Assembly (NCBI GenBank): GCA_026122225.1
Contig: JANEZZ010000807.1
Location: forward strand, 992,001-1,056,000
DNA: 64,000 nt
DNA from: Heloderma charlesbogerti
Lineage: Eukaryota; Chordata; Lepidosauria; Squamata; Helodermatidae
Direction of reading: 5' to 3'
Position 1 is the stretch's first letter. The number at the start of each line of letters is the position of its first letter. The notes beneath the pieces were generated by a model. It did not search any database. It saw nothing but the letters and a program-made list of their open reading frames with translations, and was not told the DNA's origin. A program made the translations under genes and the position numbers. Positions 11,642 to 22,758 of the stretch are shown here, piece after piece.

Positions 11642-11855
11642 CTGATATCATGTAGTGATTAGAGTCTGGGACTGGGGAGACCTGGGTTCAAGTCCCCACC
11701 TGGCCATGAAGCTCACTGGGTGACTTTGGGCCAGTCACTGACTCTCAGCCTAACCTACCTCACAGGGTTGTTGTGAGGGTAAAATGGAGAGGAGGAGGAT
11801 CACGTACATCACTGTGGGCTCCTTGAAAGAAAAGGCAGGATATATATGTAACAAA
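11642..11855 (+). mobile_element. tRNA-derived SINE, family 1, copy 1
   Basis: The left end has a pol III A-box-like 'TAGTGATTAGAGTC' and a B box 'GGTTCAAGTCC' (11685-11695), as in tRNA-derived SINEs. The body has 'GAAGCTCACTGGGTGACTT', 'CCTAACCTACCTCACAGGG' and 'TTGTTGTGAGGGTAAAATGG', ending near 'AAGGCAGGATATATATG'. The same body recurs at 36283 (+), 39061 (-) and 54803 (+). It is a repeat, not a functional tRNA gene. I cannot give the family name with certainty. Confidence 0.82.
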
Positions 11856-12116
11856 CAATATTCAGGAGCATCAGTATCCCTATGCAGCTCCCTAACTCTA
11901 TCTACAGATACTCCTGTGACTGTTTTTGTTTTAATAACAGCCATTATTAAATGGGACTATTCTTTAATTAATTAATGATACTTCTGAATTGCTTATTATA
12001 AAGAAATTTCTGAGCAATGTACAAAAGCAAGTCTTGATATAGAGGAAAAGATTACCTTCCTGGTGATGCCTCTTGGAAAAGGGATGGCTTCAGTAGGTGG
12101 TGAAACCCCGAAAAGA

Positions 12117-15100
12117 TTTTGTTGTTCAGTCGTGTCCGACTCTTCGTGACCCCATGGACCATAGCATGCCAGGCCTTCCTGTCCTGCGCTCTCTCCCGGA
12201 GCGTGCTCAAGTCCATATTCATTGCATCGGTGATGCTATCTAGCCATCTCATCCCCTGCCGTCCCCTTCTCCTTTTGCCTTCAATCCTTCCCAGCATCAG
12301 GGTCTTTTCCAGTGACTTTTCGCATTTGGTGGCCAAAATATTTGAGCTTCAGCTTCAGTATCTGTCCTTCCAATGAGCACTCAGGGTTGATTTCCTTTAG
12401 GATGGAGTGATTTGACCTCCTTGCAGTCCAGGGGACTCGTAAGAGTCTTCTCCAGCACCACAGTTCGAAAGCATCAATTCTTCGGCGCTCAGCCTTCCTT
12501 ACAGTTCAGCTCTCACAGCCATACGTTACTACTGGGAAAACCATAGCTTTGATTAGACGGACCTTTGTCAGCAAGGTGATATCTCTGCTTCTTACTATGC
12601 TGTCTAGGTTTGCCATAGCTTTCCTCCCAAGGAGCAAGCGTCTTTTAATTTCATGGCTACAGTCACCGTCTGCGATGATCTTGGAGCCCAGGAAAATAAA
12701 ATCTGTCACTGCTTCCATTTCTTCCCCTTCTATGTGCCAGGAAGTGATGGGGCCAGATGCCATGATCTTAGTTTTTTTAATGCTGAGTTTCAAACCAGCT
12801 TTTGCACTCTCCACTTTCACCCTCAGCAAGAGGCTCTTTAGATCCTCTTCACTTTCTGCCATTAGGGTGGTATCGTCTGCGTATCTGAGGTTGTTGATAA
12901 TTCTCCCGGCAATCTTAATTCCGACCTGTGACTCATCCAACCTGGCGTTTCTCATGATGTACTCTGCATATAAGTTAAATAAGCAGGGTGACAATATGCA
13001 GCCTTGTCGTACTCCTTTCCCAATTTTGAACCAGTCGGTTGTTCCATGTCCAGTTCTTACTGTTGCTTCTTGACCCTCGTACAGGTTTCTCAGGAGACAG
13101 GTAAGGTGGCCTGGTACTCCCATCTCTTTCAGAATTTGCCACAGTTTGTTGTGATCCACACAAAGGCTTTAGCATAATCAATGAAGCAGAAATAGACATT
13201 TTTCTGGAATTCTCTTGCTTTCTCCATGATCCAGCGAATGTTGGTGATTTGATCTCTTGTTCCTCTGCCTCTTCGGAACCCAGCTTGTACTTCCAGTAGT
13301 TCTCGGTTCACATACTGCTGAAGCCTAGCTTGTAGATTTTGAGCATAACCTTGCTGGCATGTGAAATGAGTGCAATTGTACGGTAGTTTGAACACTCTTT
13401 GGCACTGCCCTTCTTTGGAATTGGAATGTAAACTGAGCTTTTCCAGTCTTGTGGCCACTGCTGAGTGTTCCAAATTTGTTGGCATATTGAGTGCAGCACT
13501 TTAACAACATCATCTTTTAGGATTTTAAATAGCTCAGCTGGAATACTGTCATCTCCGCTAGCTTTGTTGTTAGTAATGCTTCCTAAGGCCCACTTCACTC
13601 TCTAGGATGTCCAGCTGAAGTTCAGTGACCGCACTATCATGGCTATCAGGGCCATTCAGATCTTTCCTGTATAGTTCTTCTGTGTATTCTTTCCACCTCT
13701 TCTTAATCTCATCTGCTTCTGTTAGGTCCCTGCCTTCTTCGTCCTTTATCATGCCTGTCTTTGCACAAAACGTTCCCCTGATATCTCCAATTTTCTTGAA
13801 GAGATCTCTAGTCTTTCCCATTCTATTGTTTTCCTCGATTTCTTTGCATTGTTCATTTAAGAAGGCCTTCTTGTCTCTCCTTGCTATTCTCTGGAACTCT
13901 GCATTCAGTTGGATATATCTTCCCCTTTCTCCTTTGCTTTTCGCTTCCCTTCTTTCCTCAGCTACTTGGAAAGCCTCATCAGACCGTCACTTTGCTTTCT
14001 TGCATTTCTTTTTCTTTGGGATGGATTGAGTTGCTGCCTCCTGAACAATGTTATGGACCTCCGTCCATAGTTCCTCAGGCACTCTGTCTATCAGGTCTAA
14101 TCCCTGAAATCTATTCCTCACCTCCACTGTATATTCATATGGGATATGAGTTAGGTCATACCTGAATGGTTTAGTGGTTTTCCTTACATTCTTCCATTTA
14201 AGCCGAAATTTTGCAACAAGAAGCTCATGATCTGAGCCACAGTCAGCTCCAGCTCTTGTTTTTACTGACTGTATAGAGCTTCTCCATCTTTGGCTGCAAA
14301 GGACATAATCAATCTGATTTCGATATTGACCATCTGATGATGTCCATGTGTAGAGTCGCCTCTTGTGCTGTTGCAAAAGAGTGTTTGCTATGATCAGCGT
14401 GTTCTCTTGGCAAAACTCTATTAGCCTTTGTCCTGCTTCATTTTGTACACCAAGGTCATGCTTGCCTGTTATCCCGGTGATTTCTTGACTTCCTACTTTG
14501 GCATTCCAATCCCCTATGATGAAGAGGACATCTTTTTTTGGTGTTAGTTCTAGAAGGTGTTGTAGGTCTTCATAGAATCGATCAGCCTCTGCTTCTTTGG
14601 CCTCAGTGGTTGGGGCATAGACTTGAATTACTGTGATGTTGAATGGTTTGCCTTGGATTCGTACTGAGATCATTCTATCGTTTTTGAGATTGTACCCCAG
14701 TACTGCTTTTCCCACCCTTTTGTTGACTATGAGTGCTACTCCATTTCTTCTAAGGGATTCTTGCCCACAGTAGTAGATATGATGGTCACCTGAATTAAAT
14801 TCGCCCATGCTTGTCCATTTTAATTTGCTGATTCCCAAGATGTCAAAGTTCAATCTTGCCATCTCATGTTTGATCACCTCCAGCTTACCTTGATTCATTG
14901 ATCTTACATTCCAGGTTCCTAAACAATATTGTTTTTTACAGCATCGGATTTTCTTTTCACCACCAAACATATCCAGAGCTGAGTGTCCTTTCACCTTTGG
15001 CCCAGCCACTTCACTCTTTCTGGCGCTACTTGGAAATTCTGTCTGCTCTTCCCCAGTAGTATATTGGACACCTTCCGACCTGAGGGGCTCATTTTCCAGT

Positions 15101-15304
15101 GTCATATCTTTTTGCCTTGTGATACGTTCCATGGGGTTTTCTTGGCAGGAATACTGGAGTGGGTTGCCATTTCCTTCTCCAGTGGATCACATTTTGTCAG
15201 AACTCTCCGCCATGACCTGTCCGTCTTGGGTGGCCCTGCACGGCATAGCTTATGGCTTCACTGAGTTATGCAAGCCCCTTCGCCACAACAAGGCAGTGAT
15301 CCAT
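12117..15304 (-). mobile_element. BovB (RTE-clade) LINE, nearly full length
   Basis: The 3' end on the plus strand reads 'GTTGTTCAGTCGTGTCCGAC' and then 'GACCCCATGGACCATAGCATG', the well-known BovB terminus. The 5' end region near 15285-15304 reads (element strand) 'GATCACTGCCTTGTTGTGGC', matching the BovB 5' end. Between them lies the whole endonuclease-RT reading frame in several frames. BovB is known from squamates and ruminants, with horizontal transfer inferred between them, and it is my main clue to a squamate host. At 15304 it abuts another CR1, into which it may have inserted. Confidence 0.93.
12200..15132 (-). pseudogene. BovB endonuclease-reverse transcriptase, broken
   Basis: The first block (13987-15132, 381 codons) holds an APE-like endonuclease: 'LGTWNVRSMNQGKLEVIK', 'FIIGDWNAKVGSQEIT', 'NQIDYVLCSQRW' and the terminal 'GSDHELLVAKF'. 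The catalytic Glu position in 'GISELKW' is Lys (residue 103, codon 14824-14826). RT follows in frame-shifted blocks: 13570-13821, 13308-13598 ('IPIPKKGSAKECSNYRTIA'), 13129-13485 ('GFRRGRGTRDQI') and 12506-13159 ('GVRQGCILSPCLFNLYAEY', 'NLRYADDTTLMAESEEDL'). 12052-12336 overlaps the C terminus ('GRQGMRWLDSITDAM'). At least four frameshifts and the Glu loss make it inactive, although large parts are well preserved. Confidence 0.92.
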
Positions 15305-15927
15305 GAAGGGGCCCTGTGGTAGTGAGTTCCATACTTTAACATTATGCTGTGTGAAGAAATACTTCCTTTTATCTGTCATGAATCTCCCACCATTCAGCTT
15401 CATAGGATGACCCCGGGTTCTAGTATTATGAGAGAGGGAGAAAAATGCATAATTCTGTACACCTCCCCTCACCCTCCTTTTTCCAAGCTAAACAATCCCA
15501 GCTGCTGTAACCTTCCCTCATAGGGGAGGTACTCCAACCCCTTGATTATTTTAGTTGGCCTTTTCTTCACTTTTTCCAGCTCTACAGTATCTTCTTTTAG
15601 ATGTGGTGACCAGAACTGTATGCAGTATTCCAAGTGTGGCCGCACAGTAGATTTGTATCAGGGCAGTATGATATTGGCACTTTTATTCTGAATTCCTTTT
15701 CTAATCATGCCTAGCGTTGAGTTTGCCTTTCACTCGGTTGACATCTTCATTGAGCTGTCCACCACAACCCCAAGATCTCTTTCCCGGTCAGTAACCGCTA
15801 GCTCAGATCCCATCAGGCTATACTTGAAGTTGGGATTTTTTGCCCCAACTTTCATCACTTTACATTTGCTTACATTGAACCTCATTTGCCATTTAGATGC
15901 CTATTTTCCCAGTTTGGAGAGATCCTT

Positions 15928-16672
15928 TTAGAGCTCTTCACAATCCCTTTTTGTTTTAACCTCCTTAAATAATTTGGTGTCATCAGCAAACTTGGCCACT
16001 TCACTGCTCACTCCTAATTCCAGAGCATTTCTGAACAGGTTGAAAAGCATTGGTCCTAATACAGATCCCTGTGGTACCCCACTATTTACTTCCCTCCATT
16101 GGGAGAGTTTACCATGTATTCCTACTCTCTGCCTTCTGTTCTTTAACCAGTTACTGATCCATAAGAGGACCTGTCCTCTTATTCCATGCCAGCTAAGTTT
16201 GCTCAGGAGTCTTTGGTGACGCTCTTTGTCAAAAGGCTTTTGGAAGTCCAAGTAAACAATGTCTACTGGATCACCCCCGTCTACATGTTTATTGACACTA
16301 AAAACTCTAGTGTCAATAAACATAAAATAAATAGTGTCAAAACTCAAAGAACTCTAAAAGGTTAGTGAGACAGGACTTACCTTTGCAGAAGCCATGTTGA
16401 TTCTTTTTCAGCAGGGCTTGTCCTTCTATATGCTTCCTAATTTTATCTTTAATAATGTCTTCAACCAATTTACCCGGAACAGATGTTAAGCTAACCAGCC
16501 TGAGTGTCAGTCTTGTGTGAGCTTTTGCCATTGATGCTCCCTCTACCATGTTGGCAAAGGGCTCAGGTGACCTCACTGTTTCCCTCTCAAGCACGACCCC
16601 CAAAATGTGGGAGGTAGCTTTAAAGCTTTTTCCTTTTCCAGTGTGGGTACTTTCCATGAGCAATCTGCACAA
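15928..16672 (-). pseudogene. CR1 ORF2 remnant in copy I
   Basis: Two frames remain. 16337-16672 ends with RT words 'RLVSLTSVPGKLVEDIIK' and 'NQHGFCKGKSCLTNLLEFF'. 15928-16347 continues with 'SVNKHVDGGDPVDIVYLDF', 'SGVPQGSVLGPMLFNLF' and the catalytic 'AKFADDTKLFKE'. The break between the two frames coincides with a short inverted duplication at 16285-16323. The palm motifs are intact but the thumb and endonuclease are missing, so it is a fragment. Confidence 0.82.
16285..16323. repeat. Perfect 16-bp inverted repeat (7-nt loop)
   Basis: Arm 16285-16300 'ATGTTTATTGACACTA' and arm 16308-16323 are exact reverse complements, separated by 'AAAACTC'. A third partial copy of the word 'TAGTGTCAA' follows near 16332. 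It lies in the RT coding region of CR1 copy I, between the word 'LLEFF' and 'SVNKHVD', which are adjacent in related elements. Confidence 0.9.
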
Positions 16673-16679
16673 TTCTTTT

Positions 16680-17060
16680 TTATTTGTTCCTCCCTGGGAA
16701 TACCCATTTAGTGGAAAAAGTTAGAGGAGTGTTCTATCCTTTCTACAGGGGGGCTCTTGAGAACTCACTGCACGACAAGGGGTTGCTCAGTAAAGCCCTC
16801 TCCTTGGTTTGCTTCAAGATTCCTGCGAGCAGAAATTGGGCTGTCTGCTATCAAAGAGCACTAACAAGAAAAAGCAGAACAGGCTATGAATCTCCATTGT
16901 TGCAGGGATACAAAGTTGAGGGGTGTCTTGGGGGGGGGGCTTATCACACTCTAGTATACAAGTAGGGCTGGGGAAGGAGCATGCTGTAGCATGCAGCCTT
17001 GCAGGCTGAGGTAGCTCTGCATTTCCTGGAGTGATTTTTGAAATGCCCTGGAGGCTACTG
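16680..17060. other. Intergenic, no feature seen
   Basis: No gene or recognisable repeat, apart from a 9-nt G run near 16931-16939. Read on both strands without finding a conserved protein. Confidence 0.4.
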
Positions 17061-17064
17061 CAGA

Positions 17065-17295
17065 GCTGGAGAACGTGCAGAAAATGGTTGAAGGACTGTA
17101 ACCACTCCCCTGTGAGGAAATGTTGCTGTTACCATGCCTGGGGCTGTTTAGCTTAGAAAAATGGGAGGTGAAGGGATGGGGAGACACATGATAGAGATGT
17201 ACAAAATTCTGCATGGTGTGGAGAAAGTGGGTAGGGATAACCAGTCCCATGCTCTCATCGTGCTGGAACCCTGGATCATCCAAGAAAACAGAATG
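17065..17295 (+). mobile_element. CR1 fragment (copy F subfamily)
   Basis: The segment reads 'GGGGCTGTTTAGCTTAGAAA', then 'GGAGACACATGATAGAGATG' and 'ATTCTGCATGGTGTGGAG'. These are the same words as in copies F (10010-10090), G (35050-35130) and H (48320-48410). It covers only the end of ORF2 and stops where the next CR1 tail begins. Confidence 0.7.
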
Positions 17296-17303
17296 GGAGG
17301 AGA

Positions 17304-17712
17304 TTCATAGAATAATAGAATAGTAGGGTTGGAAGGGGCCTGTAAGACCATTGAGTCCAACCCCCTGCTCAATGCAGGAATCTTAAGTCAAAGCATCCCT
17401 GACAGATGGCTGTCCAGCTTCATCTTGAATGTCTCCAGTGTGGGAGAGCCCATCACCTCCCTAGGGAATGGGTTCCATTGTCGTATTGCTCTAACAGAGG
17501 TTTCTCCTGATGTTCAGCTGGAATCTGGGTTCCTGCCACTTGAGCCCATTATTCCATGTCCTGTACTCTGGGATGATCAAGAAGAGATCCTGGCCTTCTT
17601 CTCTGTGACAAACTTTCAAGTCCTTGAAGAGCACTATCCTATCTCCCCTCGGTCTTCTCTTGTCAAGGCAAAACATGCCCAGTTCTTTCAGTCTGGGCAT
17701 GTTTGACTTAGA
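17304..17712 (-). mobile_element. CR1 LINE copy D, 3' fragment
   Basis: Antisense tail beginning at 17304 with 'CATAGAATAATAGAATAGTA', then 'GGGTTGGAAGGGGCC' and 'CCCATTATTCCATGTCCTG'. It extends about 400 bp into the ORF2 C-terminal region, where only the frame 17491-17721 is open. It is followed at once by a sense-oriented tail of the same subfamily. Confidence 0.85.
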
Positions 17713-17788
17713 TTCCTGCACTGAGCAGGGGGTTGAACTCGATGGTCTTGTGGGACCCTTCCAACCCTACTATTCTATGATTCTATGA
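17700..17788 (+). mobile_element. CR1 3' tail, sense orientation
   Basis: Reads 'GATTCCTGCACTGAGCAGGG', 'GTTGAACTCGATGGTCTTG', 'CCCTTCCAACCCTACTATTC' and 'TATGATTCTATG', the complete CR1 terminus. Together with 17304-17393 it forms an imperfect inverted pair of about 85 bp, separated by roughly 310 bp. Confidence 0.85.
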
Positions 17789-18845
17789 GTACACTGATGA
17801 CATACAGCTCTACTTCTCATCTTCATCAGGTGAGGCTCTGGAGGTGCTAGATCAGTGCCTGGCTGCGACAATGGACTGGATGAGGGCTAATAAACTGAAG
17901 CTCAATCCAGACAAGACTGTAATGCTGTAGGTGGGTGGTTCTGCTGACCAGATGGAGGGTGTTCAGCCTGTTCTGGATGGGGTTGCACTCCCCCTGAAGG
18001 AGCAGGTCCGTAGCTTGGGGGTCCTCCTGGAACCATCCTTGTCACTTGAGGCTCAGGTGGCCTCAGTGGCACAGAGTGCCTTCTACCCACTTCAGTTGGT
18101 GGCCCAGCTATGCCCCTATCTGAACAAGGATAACCTGGCTTCAATTGTCTATGCTCTGGTAAACTCCAAGTTAGATTACTGCAATGTGCTCTAGATGGGA
18201 CTGCCTTTGAAGACGGTTCGAAAGCTGCAGCTCATGCAAAATGCAGCGGCCAGATTGATAAGTGGGACTAGAAGGTCTGCACATATAAGACCACTTCTGG
18301 GACGTTTGCACTGGATGCTTACATGCTTTCAAGCTCAATTCAAGGTGCTGGTTTTAATCTATAAAGCCCTACACATCTTGGGACCACAATACCTGATGGC
18401 ACACCTCTTCCGAAATGAACCTAACCCGTACACTATGTTCAGCATCTAAGGTCCTCCTCCAGCTGTCTTCTCTGAGGGAAGCTTGGAAGGCTGCAACGAG
18501 GGAGAGGGTCTTCTCAGTGGTGGGCCCCCATCTGTGGAACGAGCTCCCCAATGAGTTCTGCCTGGTGCCAACATAGTTATCTTTTCAGCGCCGGATTAAG
18601 ACCTCTCTCTTTTCCCAGGCATTTGGTAGCACATGATGAGTTTTAATCAGCCCTGGATGTGCCTTTAGATATGGCTGACTGTTCAAAGTTGTTTATAGCT
18701 GTAAGTTGTTTGTGTATATTGGCTGTGTGCTTTCATGGAAATGGCTTTTAAACTTTTTATATTGTATTTAATGTTCTAACTTTTGTAAACCGCCCAGAGA
18801 GCTTCGGCTATTGGGCGGTATAGAAATGTTTAATCGTCATCATCA
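17789..18845 (+). mobile_element. L2 LINE copy 3, 3' half
   Basis: It begins inside the RT catalytic motif ('YTDDIQLYF', where the consensus has YADDTQLY), then 'ANKLKLNPDKTVML', 'VRSLGVLLEPSLSLEAQV', 'LVNSKLDYCNVL' and 'QAQFKVLVLIYKALHILG'. The 3' UTR ends with 'CGGCTATTGGGCGGTATAG' and 'AAATGTTTAATCGTC' plus a short CAT repeat (18836-18848). Several stops interrupt the frame (for example after 18194). Only the RT C-terminal half is present. Confidence 0.85.
17850..18449 (+). pseudogene. L2 reverse transcriptase C-terminal remnant
   Basis: Open pieces at 17931-18194 and 18195-18449 join in one frame apart from a TAG in the 'NALYVGLPLKTV' region (18193-18195). They cover the RT thumb and connection regions, with words 'GLPLKTVRKLQLMQNAAARL' and 'HIRPLLGRLHW'. 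A stop near 17928 breaks the upstream part. The catalytic Ala of YADD is Thr. Confidence 0.78.
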
Positions 18846-18849
18846 TCAT

Positions 18850-19630
18850 AATTCTCCAAGCTACCTCTCTCAGCCTGACCCTCCAGTGCCCACCCAGACC
18901 CCCACATTTTCTGAATCCAGCTGAATCCAGGACTGTCCCCTGACTATGTTCTGGCGGTTTCAGAGGGTGATGGCTCAGGAGGCCTGCAGAGAGTTAAAGG
19001 CCTTTTTCAAGCGAGAGAAAGTAAACTCAGATGCTTTCTTTTGCACACTGTTTTATCAGGCAATTAAATGGCGGTGAAGAGTTTGTAAGGGCCAGCTTCA
19101 AAGGTTTCATTGTAGGAGTTATGAAAGATCTTAGGAATGTTTTATTTATCCAGTGCTGTATAAAATGACATAAACTCTTACCCTCTGCCCACCTGCCTCT
19201 CTTAAAACATCCCCCCCCAGGGATCACCAGGTTCTAGCACCATATGCCTTCCTTTCAACGTCATTCTTCCATATAGTTCGCAAAGTGCTGGTGGGCTTGC
19301 AAGATGCAGGTTGTGTGCAGCATTGGACCCAACAGTCCTGATGCGGCAAGCCTTCCGAGCCATGCAGGGGGCTGTGGAGAAGGCGTTTCAGTGGCAGATG
19401 GGCAGTGGTGGGGCAGTCTCTACTGTAGAGGGAGTGGGCTGTGGGTGGGGCAGTTAGGCCTTTCTGTCTCACCATATATATCCATAGGACCCGTGAGGGA
19501 CCGCAATATCTCTACTATGTCTCAAGGAGTTTCTCTTCGTATAGACAAGTCCTTTTGCTCATGAAGATCTTCAAGCGATACCCTGCTTCCAGCTTCACCA
19601 AGTTAATGCTTAAAATAGACTAGGGCAGCC
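18850..19630. other. Intergenic, no gene recognised
   Basis: Neither strand encodes a protein that I recognise. There is a short C run near 19211 and no SINE signature. The segment separates an L2 tail from a full-length-like CR1. Confidence 0.45.
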
Positions 19631-19884
19631 TTCATAGAATAGAATCATAGAATAGTAGGGTTAGAAGGGGCCCACAAGGCCATCGAGTCCAACCCCCTGC
19701 TCCATGCAGGAATCCAAGTCAGAGCATCCCCGACAGATGGCTGTCCAGCCTCGTCTTGAATGCCTCCAGTGTGGGAGAGCCCACCACCTCCCTAGGCAAT
19801 TGGTTCCATTGTCGTATTGCTGTAACAGTCAGGAAGTTTTTCCTGATGTTCAGCCGGAATCTGGCTTCCTGTCACTTGAGCCCA

Positions 19885-22594
19885 TTATTCCGTGTCCTGC
19901 ACTCTGGGATGATGAAGAAGAGATCCTGGCCTTCTTCTCTGTAACAACCTTTCAAGTACTTGAAGAGTGCTATCATATCTCCCCTCAGTCTTCTCAAGGC
20001 TAAACATGCGCAGTTCTTTCAGTCTCTCTTCATAGGGCTTTGTTTCCAGTCCCCTGATCATCTTTGTTGCCCTCCTCTGAACCCTCTCCAATTTGTCTGC
20101 ATCCTTCTGAAAGTGTGGTGCCCAGAACTGGACACAGTACTCCAGATGAGGCCTAACCAGTGCTGAGTAGAGGGGAACTAGTACTTCCCGGGATTTGGAA
20201 GCGATGCTTCTATGAATGCAGTCCAAAATAGCATTTGCTTTTTTTGCAGCCACATCGCATTGTTGGCTCATATTCAGCCTGTGATCGACAACAATTCCAA
20301 GATCCTTCTTGCTTGTAGTGTGGTTGAGCCACATATCCCCCATCTTGTACCTGTGCATTTGCTTTCTTTTTCCTAGGTGCAGAACTTGGCATTTGTCCCT
20401 ATTAAATGTCATTCTGTTGTTTTCTGCCCAGCGCTCCAGTCTATCCAGATCACTTTGAATTTTGTTTCTGTCTTCCAAAGTATTAGCTATCCCTCCCAAT
20501 TTTGTGTCATCTGCAAATTTGATCAGCACTCCCTGCACCACCTCCTCCAAGTCATTAATACAAATGTTGAAGAGCACTGGGCCCAGGACTGAGCCCTGTG
20601 GTACCCCACTCGTTACCTCTCCCCAGTTTGAGAAGGTCCCATTGATAAGCACTCTTTGAGTCCGATTCTGTAGCCAACTGTGGATCCACCGGATCGTTGT
20701 TTCATCTAGCCCACTTTGAGCTAGTTTGCTCATCAGGATATCATGGGGCACTTTGTCGAAAGCTTTGCTGAAGTCGAGGTATATGATGTCTACAGCATTC
20801 CCACGGTCTACAAGGGAGGTTACTTGATCAAAAAATGAGATCAGATTTGTCTGGCAGGACTTGTTTTTGACAAATCTATGTTGGCTTCGAGTAATCACGG
20901 CATTGTTGTCAAGGTGCTTCCAGATGGATTGCTTTATGATCTGCTCCAGAATTTTCCCAGGGATTGATGTCAGACTGACTGGTCTGTAGTTCCCAGGTTC
21001 CTCCTTTTTACCCTTTTTGAAGATAGGGACAACGTTAGCCCTCCTCCAGTCATCTGGCACTTCCCCCGTCCTCCATGATTTCTCAAAGACAATAGACAGC
21101 GGTTCTGAGAGTTCCTCTGCCAGTTCCTTTATTACTCTAGGATGCAGTTCATCTGGCCCTAGAGATTTGAACTCATTCAAAGTAATGAGGTGTTCCTTGA
21201 CCATATGCCTGTCAATCTCAAGCTGCAATCCTGCCCCTTCAGCCTGTACTTCGCCTTTGCCAGGGGGGTCATAGACCCTCTTTTGGGAGAAGACTGAGCA
21301 AAGTAGGAATTGAGCACCTCTGCCTTTTCTTGGTCATGTTATCATTTTGCCATCCTTATTTAATAGCTGAACCACCATTGCTTTCCTCTGCCTTTTACTA
21401 TGCACGTAGCTGAAGAAAGCCTTTTTGTTCTTAGCATCCCTTGCTAACCTCAGCTCGTTCTCAGCTTTAGCCTTCCTGACGCCATCCCTGCAATTCTGTG
21501 CTACCTGCCTGTACTCTTCCTTTGTTGCTTGGCCTTCTTTCCACTTCTGATATGTGTCCTTTTTTGTTTTCAGGTCATCCCTAAGCCTTTTGTGAAGCCA
21601 CATTGGCTTCTTCTGTTGTCTTCCACCTTTTCTTCTTGTTGGAATTGCTTGTGATTGTGCCTTGAGAATTTCCCTTTTTTAAAAGCTCCCACCCATCTTG
21701 GACTCCTTTTCTCGCTAGCATCGCTTGCCATGGGACCTTACTGATCATTGTTCTGAGTTTATGAAAATCAGCTTTCCTAAAGTCCAGGGTACGCGTTTGA
21801 CTACACTCGGCTTTTGCTTCCCTTAGAACCAAGAACTCAAGTACAACATGGTCGCTTTCCCCCAGAGTTCCTGTAACTGCTACTTTATCCACTAAGTCAT
21901 CTCTGTTGGTTAGGATCAAGTCAAGGATAGCCGATCCTCTAGTTCCTTCCTCTACTTTCTGTAGGAGGAAGTTATCCGCCACACAAGTCAGGAATTTCCT
22001 GGAGGGGCCATGTTTTGCAGAATTTGTCTCTCAACAAATATCGGGAAAATTGAAGTCCCCCATTACTACTACATCATGCTTCCTTAAAACATCGGCTATT
22101 TGCTTTTCAAAAGTTTCATCCTCGTCTTCTCCTTGGTTGGGTGGCCAGTAGTAGACTCCGACCACCAGGTTCCTTTTATTCTTTGCTCCATTTATTTCAA
22201 CCCAGATGCTCTCGATGGGGCTACCAAGCTCCTCCTCCTGTATTTCTGTGCAGAGATATGTATTTTTCACATACAGTGCAACCCCACCTCCCTTTCTGTT
22301 CCTCCTGTTCTTTTTGAACAAGTTATATCCTTCAGTTGCTGTATTCCAGTCATGAGAGTCATCCCACCAAGTCTCAGTTATACGTACCAGGTCATAATTT
22401 CCCTCTTGTATTAAGAGTTCAAGTTCGTTCTGTTTGTTTCCCATACTCTGGACATTAGTATATAGACATCGAAGACCATGTGCTTCATAGTCGGGCTTTC
22501 TTCCTACATGTGTCTGAAGACTGTTATTGGGCGCTATCAGAGCTGTTCTCTCCAGTACAGTGCATGCACCTATGTCCATTGTTACCCCCAACAT
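19885..22594 (-). pseudogene. CR1 ORF2 in copy B, frameshifted
   Basis: The endonuclease starts near 22594 with 'LRCLYTNVQSMGNKQNELE', 'DLVRITETWWDDSHDWNTA' (catalytic Glu kept) and 'VVMGDFNFPDIC'. It continues at 21581-21982 ('GSAILDLILTNRDDLVDKV', 'LGESDHVVLEFLVL') and 21334-21603, and then the long RT frame 19885-21228 of 447 codons. That frame has 'NYRPVSLTSIPGKILEQII', 'DIIYLDFSKAFDKVPHDIL', 'GVPQGSVLGPVLFNICIND' and the catalytic 'FADDTKLGG'. A frame break lies near 21300-21340, where a few bases are missing relative to copy A, and others near 21580 and 22030. RT motifs are intact but the polyprotein frame is not. Confidence 0.92.
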
Positions 22595-22758
22595 TACATC
22601 TCCCTTCCCCGTAGGATTCAGTTTAAAGTCCTCCTGATGAAGTTCTTCATGCTGTGGCCAAACACAGTCTTCCCAGCCTTTGTGAGTTGCTACCCATCCC
22701 TAGCCAACAGCCCATCTTCCAGGAAGTATAGCCCGTGGTCCCAGAATCCAAATCTCTC

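Larger units (their letters stand above)
15311..16672 (-). mobile_element. CR1 LINE copy I (copy F subfamily), antisense
   Basis: This matches the minus-strand version of the copy F/G subfamily through the RT palm, thumb and part of the 3' region. It is cut at 15304-15311 by the BovB 5' end and at about 16672 on the other side. It holds a perfect 16-bp inverted repeat at 16285-16323 that is absent from related copies. Confidence 0.82.

Noticed and set aside
11642..11855. tRNA gene
   Set aside because: A and B boxes are present, but there is no cloverleaf-compatible 73-nt gene and the body is shared with three other copies, so it is a SINE. The same holds for 36283, 39061, 54803 and 58904.
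19885..21228. 447-codon minus-strand frame as a host gene
   Set aside because: It is the reverse transcriptase of CR1 copy B, with FADD motif and matching repeats elsewhere in the window.
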